A DNA stretch of 55,323 nucleotides, taken from NCBI GenBank assembly GCA_013213745.1, contig JABSQH010000043.1:1-55323 (forward strand). Reading direction: 5' to 3'. The notes under the pieces were generated by a model that made no database searches, was not told the origin of the DNA, and was given only the letters and a program-made list of their open reading frames with translations. The DNA is from Ilumatobacteraceae bacterium. GTDB taxonomy: Bacteria; Actinomycetota; Acidimicrobiia; Acidimicrobiales; Ilumatobacteraceae. How positions within the stretch are numbered: position 1 is the first letter of the stretch; each line of letters begins with the position of its first letter. Below are positions 25,962 to 34,444 of this stretch, piece by piece. A program made the position numbers and the translations under genes.

Positions 25962-26264
25962 GTGCCATGGCGCCGCTTCGTCGTCGCAGATCGGTCGATG
26001 GAACCGACGCTGGTCGCTGGTCAGGGCCTCATCGGTCGCACCACACGGCGAGCGCGCCAAGGTGAGCTGCGATGTGTGGAGCATCCGCAGCGTCCCGGTT
26101 TCTGGCTGGTGAAGCGCGTCGCCTCGGTCGATGACGGAGGAGCCACGATGCGCATAGTTTCTGACAACGTCGATGTCGACGCCGTCGACTCACGGGTCTT
26201 CGGGCCGGTGCAGGTCGCCGGCTCGTATCGCGTCGTGCTGCGCGTGCCACGCCGGTTCATGTAG
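25962..26264 (+). CDS. sodX: Nickel-type superoxide dismutase maturation protease
   Basis: A 100-residue S24/S26-type serine peptidase with Ser in RSMEPTLVAGQ (about residue 12) and the general-base Lys in FWLVKRVAS (about residue 51). DNVDVDAVDSRVFGPV is the C-terminal box. It has no membrane anchor, unlike LepB. Its place head-to-head with sodN identifies it as the enzyme that removes the SodN propeptide to expose His1. The GTG start follows a TACACT box by 6 nt. Confidence 0.9.
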   Translation: MPWRRFVVADRSMEPTLVAGQGLIGRTTRRARQGELRCVEHPQRPGFWLVKRVASVDDGGATMRIVSDNVDVDAVDSRVFGPVQVAGSYRVVLRVPRRFM

Positions 26265-26275
26265 CCGTCGCGCAT

Positions 26276-26306
26276 GCGACAGTTGGTGCCTGGCACCTGA
26301 TGTCGC
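26276..26306. repeat. Imperfect palindromic repeat, copy 1
   Basis: A 31-nt palindrome has core GGTGCC-T-GGCACC and outer arms GCGACA/TGTCGC, with three imperfect pairs between. The same core and outer arms recur at 29905-29937. It lies 11 nt after the sodX stop and may also act as its terminator. Confidence 0.65.
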
Positions 26307-26347
26307 ACTCCCCCGCTCCGCCGGGGCCAACCATCACCGCCAACTCC

Positions 26348-26353
26348 TAGGCT
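26348..26353 (+). promoter_or_regulatory. -10 box of the 131-residue hypothetical gene
   Basis: TAGGCT lies 6 nt upstream of the GTG at 26360. Confidence 0.45.
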
Positions 26354-26359
26354 GCGCTC

Positions 26360-26755
26360 GTGCAGATCGTCTCCGCCCTGTTCGTCGAGAACTTCGAGAT
26401 GCGTCAGGCCCCTGGGCCGTCGACACGGATCGACATGACCGGGGTGATGTTCAGCCAAGCCGCTCCCGAACCCGCGCCGTTGACGATCGCCCCGCACCTC
26501 GTCGGACTGATCTACTGCCCCGACGACGAGCCGGGCAACGGCGTGTTCGAGGTTGTGTTCCGTACCGGCACCGACCCCGACAGCGAGCAGTTGGCGCGCA
26601 ACGTCAGCCCGTTCACGGTGGAGCCGGGCAAGTTCACGTATCGGCTCGTGCGTGGCGAGCTCGAGTTCGAGGACTACGGCCAGGTATTCGCCCACTGCCG
26701 CGTCGGGCAAGGCGACTGGCATCTCGTACCGTTCACGTTGTTGCCGCCCGCCTGA
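26360..26755 (+). CDS. Conserved hypothetical protein, 131 residues
   Basis: I do not recognise a named family. The protein begins VQIVSALFVENFEMRQAPGPSTRIDMTG. It looks like an all-beta globular cytoplasmic protein with few charged repeats, no signal peptide and no membrane segment. HLVGLIYCPDDEPGNGVFEVVF and FTYRLVRGELEFEDYG alternate hydrophobic and polar residues, as beta strands do. The GTG start has a TAGGCT box 6 nt upstream. It stands alone between sodX and the transketolase gene. Confidence 0.75.
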   Translation: MQIVSALFVENFEMRQAPGPSTRIDMTGVMFSQAAPEPAPLTIAPHLVGLIYCPDDEPGNGVFEVVFRTGTDPDSEQLARNVSPFTVEPGKFTYRLVRGELEFEDYGQVFAHCRVGQGDWHLVPFTLLPPA

Positions 26756-26787
26756 TCCCGTCAGTCGCGGTCACGCGACCCGGGCAC

Positions 26788-26793
26788 TACTGT
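26788..26793 (+). promoter_or_regulatory. -10 box of the transketolase gene
   Basis: TACTGT lies 7 nt upstream of the GTG at 26801. It overlaps an alternative GTG at 26792 and so argues for the later start. Confidence 0.45.
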
Positions 26794-26800
26794 GCGGCTC

Positions 26801-28753
26801 GTGACGCTCACCGCAGAACAAGATGATCTCGCCGTCAAGCTCATCAAGGGCATGGCGATGGACGGCCCGCTCAAGGCCAACAGCGGTCACCAGGGCACCG
26901 CAATGGCGCTCGCCGGGCTGGGGCACGTGTTGTTCAGCCGGGTGATGAAGCGCAATCCTGCCGACCACGCGTGGCCGGATCGTGACCGTTTCATTCTCTC
27001 CAACGGCCATGCATCGATCCTGCAGTACGCCCTGCTGTTCTTGAACGGCGATGGTCTGGAACTCGACGACCTGAAGAACTTTCGTCAGTGGGAATCGCTG
27101 ACACCGGGACACCCCGAGGCGGGTCACACGGCAGGCGTCGAGGTGACCACCGGCCCGCTCGGACAGGGGCTCGGCAACTCGGTGGGCATGGCGCTCGCCG
27201 AGCGCAACTTGCGCGCCCGCTTCGGTGCAGATGCGATGGACCACCACACCTTCGTGATCTTCGGGGACGGGTGCGCCATGGAAGGCATCAGCCACGAGGC
27301 GGCGTCGCTCGCAGGGCACCAGCGGCTCGACCGCCTGATTGCGATCTACGACGACAACCACGTGACCATCGACGGCCACACTGATCTGGCCTACAGCGAC
27401 AACGTGCCCGAGCGGTTCCGCGCCTATGGATGGGATGTCGTCGAGATCGGCGAGGCCGAAGACGATCTCGACTCGATGGAGGCTGCGCTGAACGCAGCCA
27501 AAGACCAGACCGAGCGGCCGTCGCTGATCGTGCTGCGCAGCCACATCGGTTCACCGTCACCAGACTGGACCGACAGCCCGAAGGCCCACGGCAATCCCTT
27601 CAAGGCCGACGACGTGGCCCAGACCAAAGCCGTGATGGGCATCCCCGACGAACCGTTCTGGGCGCCCGACGATCTCGTCGCCGCATGCCGAGCCCACGCC
27701 GCCGAGCGCGGCGCAGCTGCCCAGGCCGCGTGGGAGAACGGCTCGGAGGCCGTCCGCAGCAGTCCTGAGTGGATCGCGGCGTGGGGCGCCACCGGCCTCG
27801 ACGGGTGGGACGCCGACCTTCCCGTCGTGGCCAAGGGCGAGTCACAGGCGACTCGGGTCGCGATCAAGACGGCGTTGAACGCAACCTTCGACAGGATCCC
27901 GGGGCTGATGTCGGGTTCGGCCGATCTCACCGGCAGCAACGGCACGGCGATCGACAACACCACGAATCAGTCAGCCGACGACCCGGCAGGTCGGTACATG
28001 CACTACGGCATTCGCGAGCATGGGATGTCGGCGGCGATGGTTGGCATGGCCCGCCACGGCGGCATCCTCCCTGTCGGTGGCACGTTCTTCACGTTCTACG
28101 ACTACGCCCGGCCGACCATTCGACTGGCGTCGATGTCGAAGGCCAAGGTCGTCTTCGTCTACACGCATGACTCGGTCGGCGTCGGCGAAGACGGGCCGAC
28201 GCACCAGCCGATCGAGCAGCTGGCAGCACTTCGAGCGATTCCCGATCTCCACGTGGTTCGGCCGGCCGACGCCAACGAGACGATCCATGCCTGGGCTGAT
28301 GCCGTCCGACACGACGGGCCCACCGTGCTCGTGCTCAGCCGCCAGGGCATCCCCGTGACCACTGATGGCTCGGCGATCGAACGCGGCGCCGGAATCGTCA
28401 CCGAACACGGCGAGCCGCCACAGCTGGTGATCGTCGGCACTGGCGCCGAAGTCGGCGTCGCCGTCGAGGCCGCCGAGCGCCTGGCCACCGATGGAATCTC
28501 GGCGCGCGTCGTGAGCTTGCCGAGTTGGGACCGATTTGCCGCCCAGGACGAGGCGTACCACCGCGAACTGTTCCCCCCTGGCGTCCCGGTGCTGTCCATC
28601 GAAGCCGCGGCGACCTTTGGATGGGATCGCTACGCCGACGACTCGATCGGCATCGATCGTTTCGGCGCAAGCGCTCCCGGCGCACTGGTACTGGACAAAC
28701 TCGGCATCAACGCCAACCATGTCATCGAGCGCGCCCGCGCCCTGATCAACTGA
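26801..28753 (+). CDS. tkt: Transketolase
   Basis: A 650-residue thiamine-diphosphate enzyme of the pentose phosphate pathway, moving two-carbon units between sugar phosphates. The N-terminal domain has SGHQGTAMALAGLGHVLF and LSNGHASILQYALL. The ThDP motif is GDGCAMEGISHEAASLAGH, continuing to YDDNHVTIDGHT. The middle domain has RYMHYGIREHGMSAAM with the catalytic Glu, and FTHDSVGVGEDGPTHQPIEQ appears as YTHDSVGVGEDGPTHQP. The GTG at 26801 fits the upstream TACTGT box. Transaldolase follows 34 nt downstream. Confidence 0.95.
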   Translation: MTLTAEQDDLAVKLIKGMAMDGPLKANSGHQGTAMALAGLGHVLFSRVMKRNPADHAWPDRDRFILSNGHASILQYALLFLNGDGLELDDLKNFRQWESLTPGHPEAGHTAGVEVTTGPLGQGLGNSVGMALAERNLRARFGADAMDHHTFVIFGDGCAMEGISHEAASLAGHQRLDRLIAIYDDNHVTIDGHTDLAYSDNVPERFRAYGWDVVEIGEAEDDLDSMEAALNAAKDQTERPSLIVLRSHIGSPSPDWTDSPKAHGNPFKADDVAQTKAVMGIPDEPFWAPDDLVAACRAHAAERGAAAQAAWENGSEAVRSSPEWIAAWGATGLDGWDADLPVVAKGESQATRVAIKTALNATFDRIPGLMSGSADLTGSNGTAIDNTTNQSADDPAGRYMHYGIREHGMSAAMVGMARHGGILPVGGTFFTFYDYARPTIRLASMSKAKVVFVYTHDSVGVGEDGPTHQPIEQLAALRAIPDLHVVRPADANETIHAWADAVRHDGPTVLVLSRQGIPVTTDGSAIERGAGIVTEHGEPPQLVIVGTGAEVGVAVEAAERLATDGISARVVSLPSWDRFAAQDEAYHRELFPPGVPVLSIEAAATFGWDRYADDSIGIDRFGASAPGALVLDKLGINANHVIERARALIN

Positions 28754-28787
28754 CGCTGCAACCGACCACAGGAACGGAGACCCCCGC

Positions 28788-29897
28788 ATGAGCGACCGTC
28801 TGCAAGCCCTCTATGCCGAGCACGGCCAGAGCCCGTGGCTCGACAACTTGAAGCGCGGCTACATCACCTCGCGTCAACTCGTGTCGATCCGCGACGGCGG
28901 TGTGCGCGGCCTGACGTCGAACCCGTCGATTTTCCAGAAGGCGATCCAGGGCTCGGCCGACTACGACGAGCAGTTTCGCGAGGTCGTGGCCGCCGGGTCG
29001 TCGATCATCGACGACTACTGGGACATGGTGATTCGCGACATCCACGGCGCATGCGACGTGTTCTCCAAGGTGTACGACCAGTCGGGCGGCACCGACGGCT
29101 TCGTCAGTGTCGAGGTTGCTCCGTCGCTGGCCAACGACTCCGGTGGTACCGAGGCGGCTGCCCGCGGTCTTCACGAGCGCATTCAGCGCCGCAACCTGAT
29201 GGTCAAGATCCCGGGCACTGAGGCCGGCCTCAACCCGATCCAGCAAATGATCTCCGAGGGCCGCAACGTCAACGTCACATTGATCTTCAGCCTCCAACGA
29301 TACGCCGAGGTGATGGAGGCGTACATCTCCGGGCTCGAGCGATACGCCGAGACCCCGGGTGCCGATCTGTCACGGGTCGCCAGTGTGGCCAGTTTCTTCA
29401 TCAGCCGTGTCGACACCGAGGTCGATCGCCGGCTCGAGTCGAATGGCAGCGACGCTGCGCTGGGGTTGCGCGGCAAGGCCGCCGTGGCGCAGGGCAAGCT
29501 GGCGTACAAGCTGTTCGCCGAGACCTTTTCAGGGCCGCGCTGGGAGGCCCTCGAAGCCAAGGGGGCCCGGGTCCAGCGCCCGCTCTGGGCGTCGACCTCG
29601 ACCAAGAATCCGGCCTACTCCGACACCCTCTACGTCGACTCGTTGATCGGCCCGCATACGGTGAACACCCTCCCCGACCAGACCCTCGAAGCGTTCGCCG
29701 ACCACGGCACGCTGGCGCGCACGATCGACGCCGACGTCGACGAGGCCGAAGCGGTGTGGGCCGACCTGCCCGCATCGGGCGTCGACATGGACGACGTCGC
29801 CGCTCAGCTCGAGCGCGAAGGCGTCGCCAGCTTCGAGAAGGCTTTCGACGAACTCATCGCCGCGCTCGAAACCAAAGCCGCCGAACTCAAGGCGTAA
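28788..29897 (+). CDS. tal: Transaldolase
   Basis: A 369-residue transaldolase of the pentose phosphate pathway, moving three-carbon units. The N-terminus has SPWLDNLKRGYITSRQL and GGVRGLTSNPSIFQKAI, as in actinobacterial Tal. The Schiff-base Lys is in RRNLMVKIPGTEAGLNPI. RPLWASTSTKNPAYSDTLYVD is also diagnostic. A GGAG Shine-Dalgarno precedes the ATG. It forms an operon with transketolase and ends at a strong palindromic hairpin. Confidence 0.95.
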   Translation: MSDRLQALYAEHGQSPWLDNLKRGYITSRQLVSIRDGGVRGLTSNPSIFQKAIQGSADYDEQFREVVAAGSSIIDDYWDMVIRDIHGACDVFSKVYDQSGGTDGFVSVEVAPSLANDSGGTEAAARGLHERIQRRNLMVKIPGTEAGLNPIQQMISEGRNVNVTLIFSLQRYAEVMEAYISGLERYAETPGADLSRVASVASFFISRVDTEVDRRLESNGSDAALGLRGKAAVAQGKLAYKLFAETFSGPRWEALEAKGARVQRPLWASTSTKNPAYSDTLYVDSLIGPHTVNTLPDQTLEAFADHGTLARTIDADVDEAEAVWADLPASGVDMDDVAAQLEREGVASFEKAFDELIAALETKAAELKA

Positions 29898-29904
29898 CGG
29901 GAAG

Positions 29905-29937
29905 CCCGACAGCTGGTGCCAGGCACCAGCTGTCGGG
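29905..29937. repeat. Perfect 33-nt palindrome, repeat copy 2 and bidirectional terminator candidate
   Basis: Two 16-nt arms (CCCGACAGCTGGTGCC and its exact complement) flank a single central A. It lies between the convergent transaldolase and SDR genes, 7 nt after the first stop and 6 nt before the second. As RNA it would form a long stem, so it could end transcripts from both sides. It shares its core and outer arms with the element at 26276-26306. Confidence 0.7.
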
Positions 29938-29943
29938 GCCTGA

Positions 29944-30933
29944 TCAGCCGATGGCGTCGACGCCGGTGAGGTCGGCCGACAGCGCCCACAGTCGGGTCGC
30001 TTCGTGTCTGTCGATGGCATGGTCGTCGACACCGAGATAACGCGCGAACGGACTGTCGGTGTCGGTACGGGCGGCGATGTCGCAGTCCTCGCAGTACACC
30101 CCGCCTGCACCGTCGAGTTGCGGAGACGTCGCCGCCCAGATCGTGGTCGACGCGCCTGCTTCGGGGCTCTTGAAGAGTTCGTTGACGTTGCCCTCTTCGT
30201 CCATCCAGCCGGCAGCGATCATCTCCTCGCGGGGCAGATGCCGTTGCAGCGGGGTCATGATCCCGCCCGGGTGGACGGCGAACGCACGCACCCCGGCGCC
30301 CTGGCCGAGTCGATCGAGTTCGACGGCGAACAGTGCGTTTGCAGTCTTGGCCTGCCCGTAGGCCTGCCACTTCTCGTAGTCGGACTCGAACTGCACGTCG
30401 TCCCAGCGAATCGGCGACATCTTGTGGCCGGTGGACGACAGGGCGACGATGCGGCCACCGCGTCCCGGTCCGCCTCGGTCGGTCCCGATGAGATCCCAGA
30501 GTTGATTGATCAACGCATAGTGGCCGAGATGATTGGTAGCGAACTGCGCCTCCCACCCGGGACCGACACGGGTCTCGGGGCACGCCATGATCGCCGCATT
30601 GTTGATGATCAGGTCGAACGGCTCGCCGACCTCGACCATCCGGCCTGCGAACGCGGCAACGCTGTCGAGATCGCCCAGGTCGAGCTCATCGACGGTAATC
30701 GACCCCGGCAGATCGGCGAGTTCGGCGAGCACCTCTCGGGCATGATCGGGACGCCTGGCCGGGACGACCACGTCGGCACCCGTCGCCACGAGCGCTTTGG
30801 TCGTTTCGAATCCGAGCCCGCTGTACCCGCCGGTGACCAACGCCCGCACACCGTTCAGGTCGCGTTCGCCAATCACGTCCGCAGCAGTCGTGTCGCGCCC
30901 GAAGCCAGAGTTGATCGGTGCTTGCTCGGTCAT
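29944..30933 (-). CDS. Short-chain dehydrogenase/reductase, retinol-dehydrogenase-like
   Basis: A 329-residue SDR oxidoreductase. The cofactor motif is VTGGYSGLGFETTKALV, with ARRPDHAREVL suggesting NADP binding. NNAAIM is the structural NNAG equivalent. The catalytic Ser is in IVALSSTGHKMSP, and Tyr and Lys are in YGQAKTANALFAVELD. VHPGGIMTPLQRHL follows. The substrate cannot be named. The ATG has a TACAGT box 7 nt upstream. It is convergent with transaldolase. Confidence 0.88.
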   Translation of the reverse strand: MTEQAPINSGFGRDTTAADVIGERDLNGVRALVTGGYSGLGFETTKALVATGADVVVPARRPDHAREVLAELADLPGSITVDELDLGDLDSVAAFAGRMVEVGEPFDLIINNAAIMACPETRVGPGWEAQFATNHLGHYALINQLWDLIGTDRGGPGRGGRIVALSSTGHKMSPIRWDDVQFESDYEKWQAYGQAKTANALFAVELDRLGQGAGVRAFAVHPGGIMTPLQRHLPREEMIAAGWMDEEGNVNELFKSPEAGASTTIWAATSPQLDGAGGVYCEDCDIAARTDTDSPFARYLGVDDHAIDRHEATRLWALSADLTGVDAIG

Positions 30934-30940
30934 GGCGCCG

Positions 30941-30946
30941 ACTGTA
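30941..30946 (-). promoter_or_regulatory. -10 box of the SDR gene, probable leaderless promoter
   Basis: TACAGT lies 7 nt upstream of the ATG at 30933. Confidence 0.45.
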
Positions 30947-30963
30947 CGCGTTGGCGCCGCGAG

Positions 30964-32535
30964 TCAGCCCGTTGGGGGCTCGACGCGCACGCGCACCCCG
31001 TGGTACCCCTCGGCACCGTTGGGCGCGACCGCCGCGGGCCCCTCCGGCTGAGGTTCACCGTCACCGTCGATCGCCCGAGTGCGCACGATGTAGTCGCCCG
31101 GCTCGACATCGACGGTGTCCCAGCGGTACACCCATTGGCGCCATGTGTCGTCGGAGGGGACTTCTCCGAGCTCGGCATCGATCCACTCGCCGTCCTCGAT
31201 TCGCACCTGCACAGCACTGATGCCCCGATGGACGGCCCAGGCCAGCCCGCCGATGGCGATCTGACCGGTCGACGTGCCGGTCCCGCGGGGGGTATCGATG
31301 CGTGACATCGTCTTGACCGGGCCTTCTTTCGACCATCCGCGAGGAACCCAGTAGGCGTCGTAGTCCTCCCAGCGGACCATCTCGATGTCGGTCACCCACT
31401 TCGTTGCCGACACGTATCCGTACAGGCCGGGAACCACAAGGCGAACCGGATAGCCGTGACGCGCGGGCAGCGGTTCACCGTTCATCGCCACCGCGAGCAT
31501 CGCGTCGCGGCCGTCCATGATGACCTCGGTGGGTGAGCCGCACGTCCACCCATCGATCGACCGACTGACCGTCTGCGTGGCTCCCGGCTGGATGCCGGCT
31601 TCGTTCAGCACGTCCGCCATGCGGACGCCCTGCCACAGGGCGTTCCCGACAAGGCCGCCGCCGACCTCGTTCGAGACGCACGACAACGTGATGTACCGCT
31701 CGATCTGCGGTCGCTCCAACAGATCGTCGAATGTCAACTCGAGTTCATTGTCGACCATGCCCCGGACCCGCAAGGTCCATGAGTCCGTCGACACCTGAGG
31801 TACCACGAGTGCGGTGTCGATCCGGTAGAAGTCGTCGGTGGGCGTGACGAATGGAGAAATTCCCTGAACGCCCAAGTTGGCGTCGGCCGGCAGCGGTGGG
31901 GCAACAGAGTCGGCCGACGGCAGCGCCACCGATGCCCGTTCGGAGTCGACCTCGAACCGCTGCTGCATGACACGACCGACTCCGCCGGTGATCACCGCAG
32001 CGGAGCCGATACCGACCGCGCCGGTCATGAAGCGACGCCGATCGACCGCCATCATCGGCTGCGCAGCGGTGGGGTCACCACCGGAAGCGGCCGGTGCCGC
32101 CTTGGGCCCGAGCCACCACAACACGACGATCGAGACCACGGTGCCGATGAGCGTCGGGAACAACTTGACCAGTGACGGGTCGGGACGCGTCAACACGGCG
32201 AAGGCACCGACCACACCGATCGCACTCGTCAGGGCATAGGCCGCCGAGCGCGCCCCGCGCATCGCCAGCAGACCGACGACCACGCCCAGACCGAGGATCA
32301 CGATCAAGGCGCCCGCCACCAACACGGCCTTGTCGTTCGTACCGAACGTGTCGATCGCCCAATCCTTGAGCCATGCGGGCACGCGATCGATGAACACCTG
32401 ACCGACCGGCACCACCGGCGACGCGGTGTTCTGAAACAACCCGACGACCAGCTCAGCCGTCGCCAGCCCCGCACCGGTCGCGACGAGGCCAAGGACAGCG
32501 CCTTGCCACTTCGAGCCGTACCATCGAGAGGACAT
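30964..32535 (-). CDS. Membrane-anchored molybdopterin-dependent oxidoreductase, sulfite-oxidase family
   Basis: A 523-residue protein. An N-terminal part with about four membrane segments (residues 11-150) is followed by an internal Tat-like stretch DRRRFMTGAVGIGSAAV. The sulfite-oxidase Mo-cofactor domain (about 220-400) has the likely Mo-ligating Cys in YITLSCVSNEVGGGL, then WKGV-like WQGVRMADVL. The C-terminal part (about 410-523) is the Ig-like Mo-co dimerisation domain. The substrate may be sulfite or another oxyanion. Its ATG shares CATG with the divergent LOG gene. Confidence 0.88.
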   Translation of the reverse strand: MSSRWYGSKWQGAVLGLVATGAGLATAELVVGLFQNTASPVVPVGQVFIDRVPAWLKDWAIDTFGTNDKAVLVAGALIVILGLGVVVGLLAMRGARSAAYALTSAIGVVGAFAVLTRPDPSLVKLFPTLIGTVVSIVVLWWLGPKAAPAASGGDPTAAQPMMAVDRRRFMTGAVGIGSAAVITGGVGRVMQQRFEVDSERASVALPSADSVAPPLPADANLGVQGISPFVTPTDDFYRIDTALVVPQVSTDSWTLRVRGMVDNELELTFDDLLERPQIERYITLSCVSNEVGGGLVGNALWQGVRMADVLNEAGIQPGATQTVSRSIDGWTCGSPTEVIMDGRDAMLAVAMNGEPLPARHGYPVRLVVPGLYGYVSATKWVTDIEMVRWEDYDAYWVPRGWSKEGPVKTMSRIDTPRGTGTSTGQIAIGGLAWAVHRGISAVQVRIEDGEWIDAELGEVPSDDTWRQWVYRWDTVDVEPGDYIVRTRAIDGDGEPQPEGPAAVAPNGAEGYHGVRVRVEPPTG

Positions 32536-33559
32536 GACCGAATATGTATCGGAATCCGACCGCTCCCGAGCGGAATCGATCGTCGCAGAACTCGGTGTTT
32601 CTGAGAATGTTCGACTTGCGGAAGAACTCGTTTCCGAAGCGCTCGGACTCATCACCGATGAGCCTGACACGCTCGACCTGAAGATCGCCACTGCAGCGTT
32701 GGCCGAGATGCGCGACGCCTATGAGGTGTTTGCGCCCTATCGGGACGAACGCAAGGTGACGATCTTCGGTTCGGCGCGCATCAAGCCGGACGATCCGCTC
32801 TACGACCTCACACGACGACTTGCCGCCATGCTTGCCGAGCGCGGCTGGATGACCGTCACCGGCGCTGGTCCAGGAATCATGGAGGCCGGCATGGAGGGCG
32901 CCGGACGGGAACGTTCGATCGGCGTGTCGATTCGCCTCCCGTTCGAGTCAGGCGCCAACCCGATCATCGCCGGCGACGAGAAACACGTCAGCATGAAGTA
33001 CTTCTTCACGCGCAAGCTGATGCTGATCAAGGAGTCGCAGGCGTTCGTCTCGCTCCCCGGTGGGTTCGGCACGCTCGACGAAACGTTCGAACTGCTCACC
33101 CTGGTGCAGACCGGGAAAGGACTCCCGGTACCGATCGTGCTCCTCGACGCGCCGGGCGACCCGTACTGGGAGAGCGTGGTGACCTTCGTCATCGACCAGC
33201 TCGTCGACCGCGGCTTGGTCTCGCCCAGCGACACCGGGATGTACACGATCACCCACTCGTGTGAGGAGGCATGCCGGACGATCGAACGCTTCTACGCCAA
33301 CTACGACTCGATCCGCGTCGTCGGCGACAACCTCGTCATGCGCGTCAAAGAGATGCCGAGCAAACAGCAGCTACGCGACCTCAACGAGCGGTTCGCACAT
33401 CTCCCCGTCGAGGGCACCATCCACAAGATCGAGCCGTTCAAGGTCGAGGCGCGCGACGACGACAAGCTCGACCTCCCGCGCCTCGGCTTCAAGTTCGACA
33501 AGCGCGGCTATGCGGGCGTGATCGGCCTCATCAACGCACTCGGCGACCTCGTCGACTAG
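32534..33559 (+). CDS. LOG-family protein (lysine decarboxylase-like fold)
   Basis: A 341-residue LOG/TIGR00730-type protein, a family of nucleotide 5'-monophosphate phosphoribohydrolases. The signatures are VTIFGSARIKPDDPLYD, TVTGAGPGIMEAGMEGA and SLPGGFGTLDETFELL. The longer N-terminal helical region (residues 1-75) and C-terminal extension match the long actinobacterial subgroup. Codons 2-30 are clearly lower in GC at third positions than the rest. The ATG is head-to-head with the molybdopterin gene. The nei-like gene follows after 10 nt. Confidence 0.88.
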   Translation: MTEYVSESDRSRAESIVAELGVSENVRLAEELVSEALGLITDEPDTLDLKIATAALAEMRDAYEVFAPYRDERKVTIFGSARIKPDDPLYDLTRRLAAMLAERGWMTVTGAGPGIMEAGMEGAGRERSIGVSIRLPFESGANPIIAGDEKHVSMKYFFTRKLMLIKESQAFVSLPGGFGTLDETFELLTLVQTGKGLPVPIVLLDAPGDPYWESVVTFVIDQLVDRGLVSPSDTGMYTITHSCEEACRTIERFYANYDSIRVVGDNLVMRVKEMPSKQQLRDLNERFAHLPVEGTIHKIEPFKVEARDDDKLDLPRLGFKFDKRGYAGVIGLINALGDLVD

Positions 33560-33569
33560 ACCCATCTGG

Positions 33570-34400
33570 GTGCCCGAGGGCCACACGATTCATCGTGCTG
33601 CACGTCAGCAGAACCGCGCGCTCAAGGGCCGGACCATCTCGGTATCCAGCCCCCAGGGGCGGTTCGCCGCCGATGCGGCGCGGATTGACGGAGCCGTGCT
33701 CGAACGAGTGGAGCCGTACGGGAAGCACCTCTTCTACCATTGGGAGACCGGCGAGATCGGCCACGTGCACCTCGGGCTCTTTGGTCGGTTTCGCACCAGC
33801 TACTCCGTGCTCGGCGACCCGACTGCGCCGACCGGCGCCGTGCGCATGCGCCTCTCCACTGCGACTGGCGCCGATCGTGTCGATCGAGCCGAGGTGACCA
33901 TCGACCTGAGCGGTCCCACGGTGTGTTCCCTCGATCCGCCAGATGCCCGCGCACAGATCCTCCGCCGCCTCGGACCGGATCCGTTGGCCCGCAAGGCGGA
34001 TCCCACGCCGATGTTCGACCGCATTCGACGCAGTCGGCGCCCGATCGCCGATCTCCTGCTCGACCAAGCCGTGGTCGCCGGCATCGGCAACGTTTACCGG
34101 GCGGAGATCCTGTTCGTCGTCGGAATCCACCCGCTGCGACCCGGCGACGAACTCGATGATGCGGAACTCCATGCGATCTGGGCGACCACATGCGGGATGC
34201 TCGCCCAAGGGTTGCGCGATGGGCGGATCGTCACCGTCGACCGCAACGATCTCGGGCTCGCCCCAGGAGCCCGGCGACCGCGCGGCGAGGCGACCTACGT
34301 GTACAAGCGGCGGGCGTGTCTGCGTTGTGGTGACACCATCAGAACGGTCGAAGCGGGCGGGCGGCCGTGCTACTACTGCCCCACCGACCAGGAGGCGTGA
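33570..34400 (+). CDS. Fpg/Nei-family DNA glycosylase
   Basis: A 276-residue bifunctional DNA glycosylase/AP lyase of base excision repair. The mature N-terminus is Pro2-Glu3 in PEGHTIHRAARQQN, as in Nei rather than Fpg (which has PELPE). The helix-two-turn-helix is in LLDQAVVAGIGNVYRAEILF. The zinc finger has two Cys pairs, CLRC and CYYC, near the C-terminus. It starts at GTG and is in an operon with the LOG gene. The last codons lie in one arm of a terminator hairpin. Confidence 0.92.
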   Translation: MPEGHTIHRAARQQNRALKGRTISVSSPQGRFAADAARIDGAVLERVEPYGKHLFYHWETGEIGHVHLGLFGRFRTSYSVLGDPTAPTGAVRMRLSTATGADRVDRAEVTIDLSGPTVCSLDPPDARAQILRRLGPDPLARKADPTPMFDRIRRSRRPIADLLLDQAVVAGIGNVYRAEILFVVGIHPLRPGDELDDAELHAIWATTCGMLAQGLRDGRIVTVDRNDLGLAPGARRPRGEATYVYKRRACLRCGDTIRTVEAGGRPCYYCPTDQEA

Positions 34401-34429
34401 CCGCACGCTGCTCGCGCGGTCACGCCTCC
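34391..34429. terminator. Bidirectional hairpin terminator between Nei and the ABC transporter operon
   Basis: Perfect 14-bp arms GGAGGCGTGACCGC and complement enclose an 11-nt loop. The left arm includes the nei stop codon. The convergent proX stop is 16 nt away, so it could end transcription on both strands. Confidence 0.65.
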
Positions 34430-34444
34430 ACGGTCAGACTGCGG

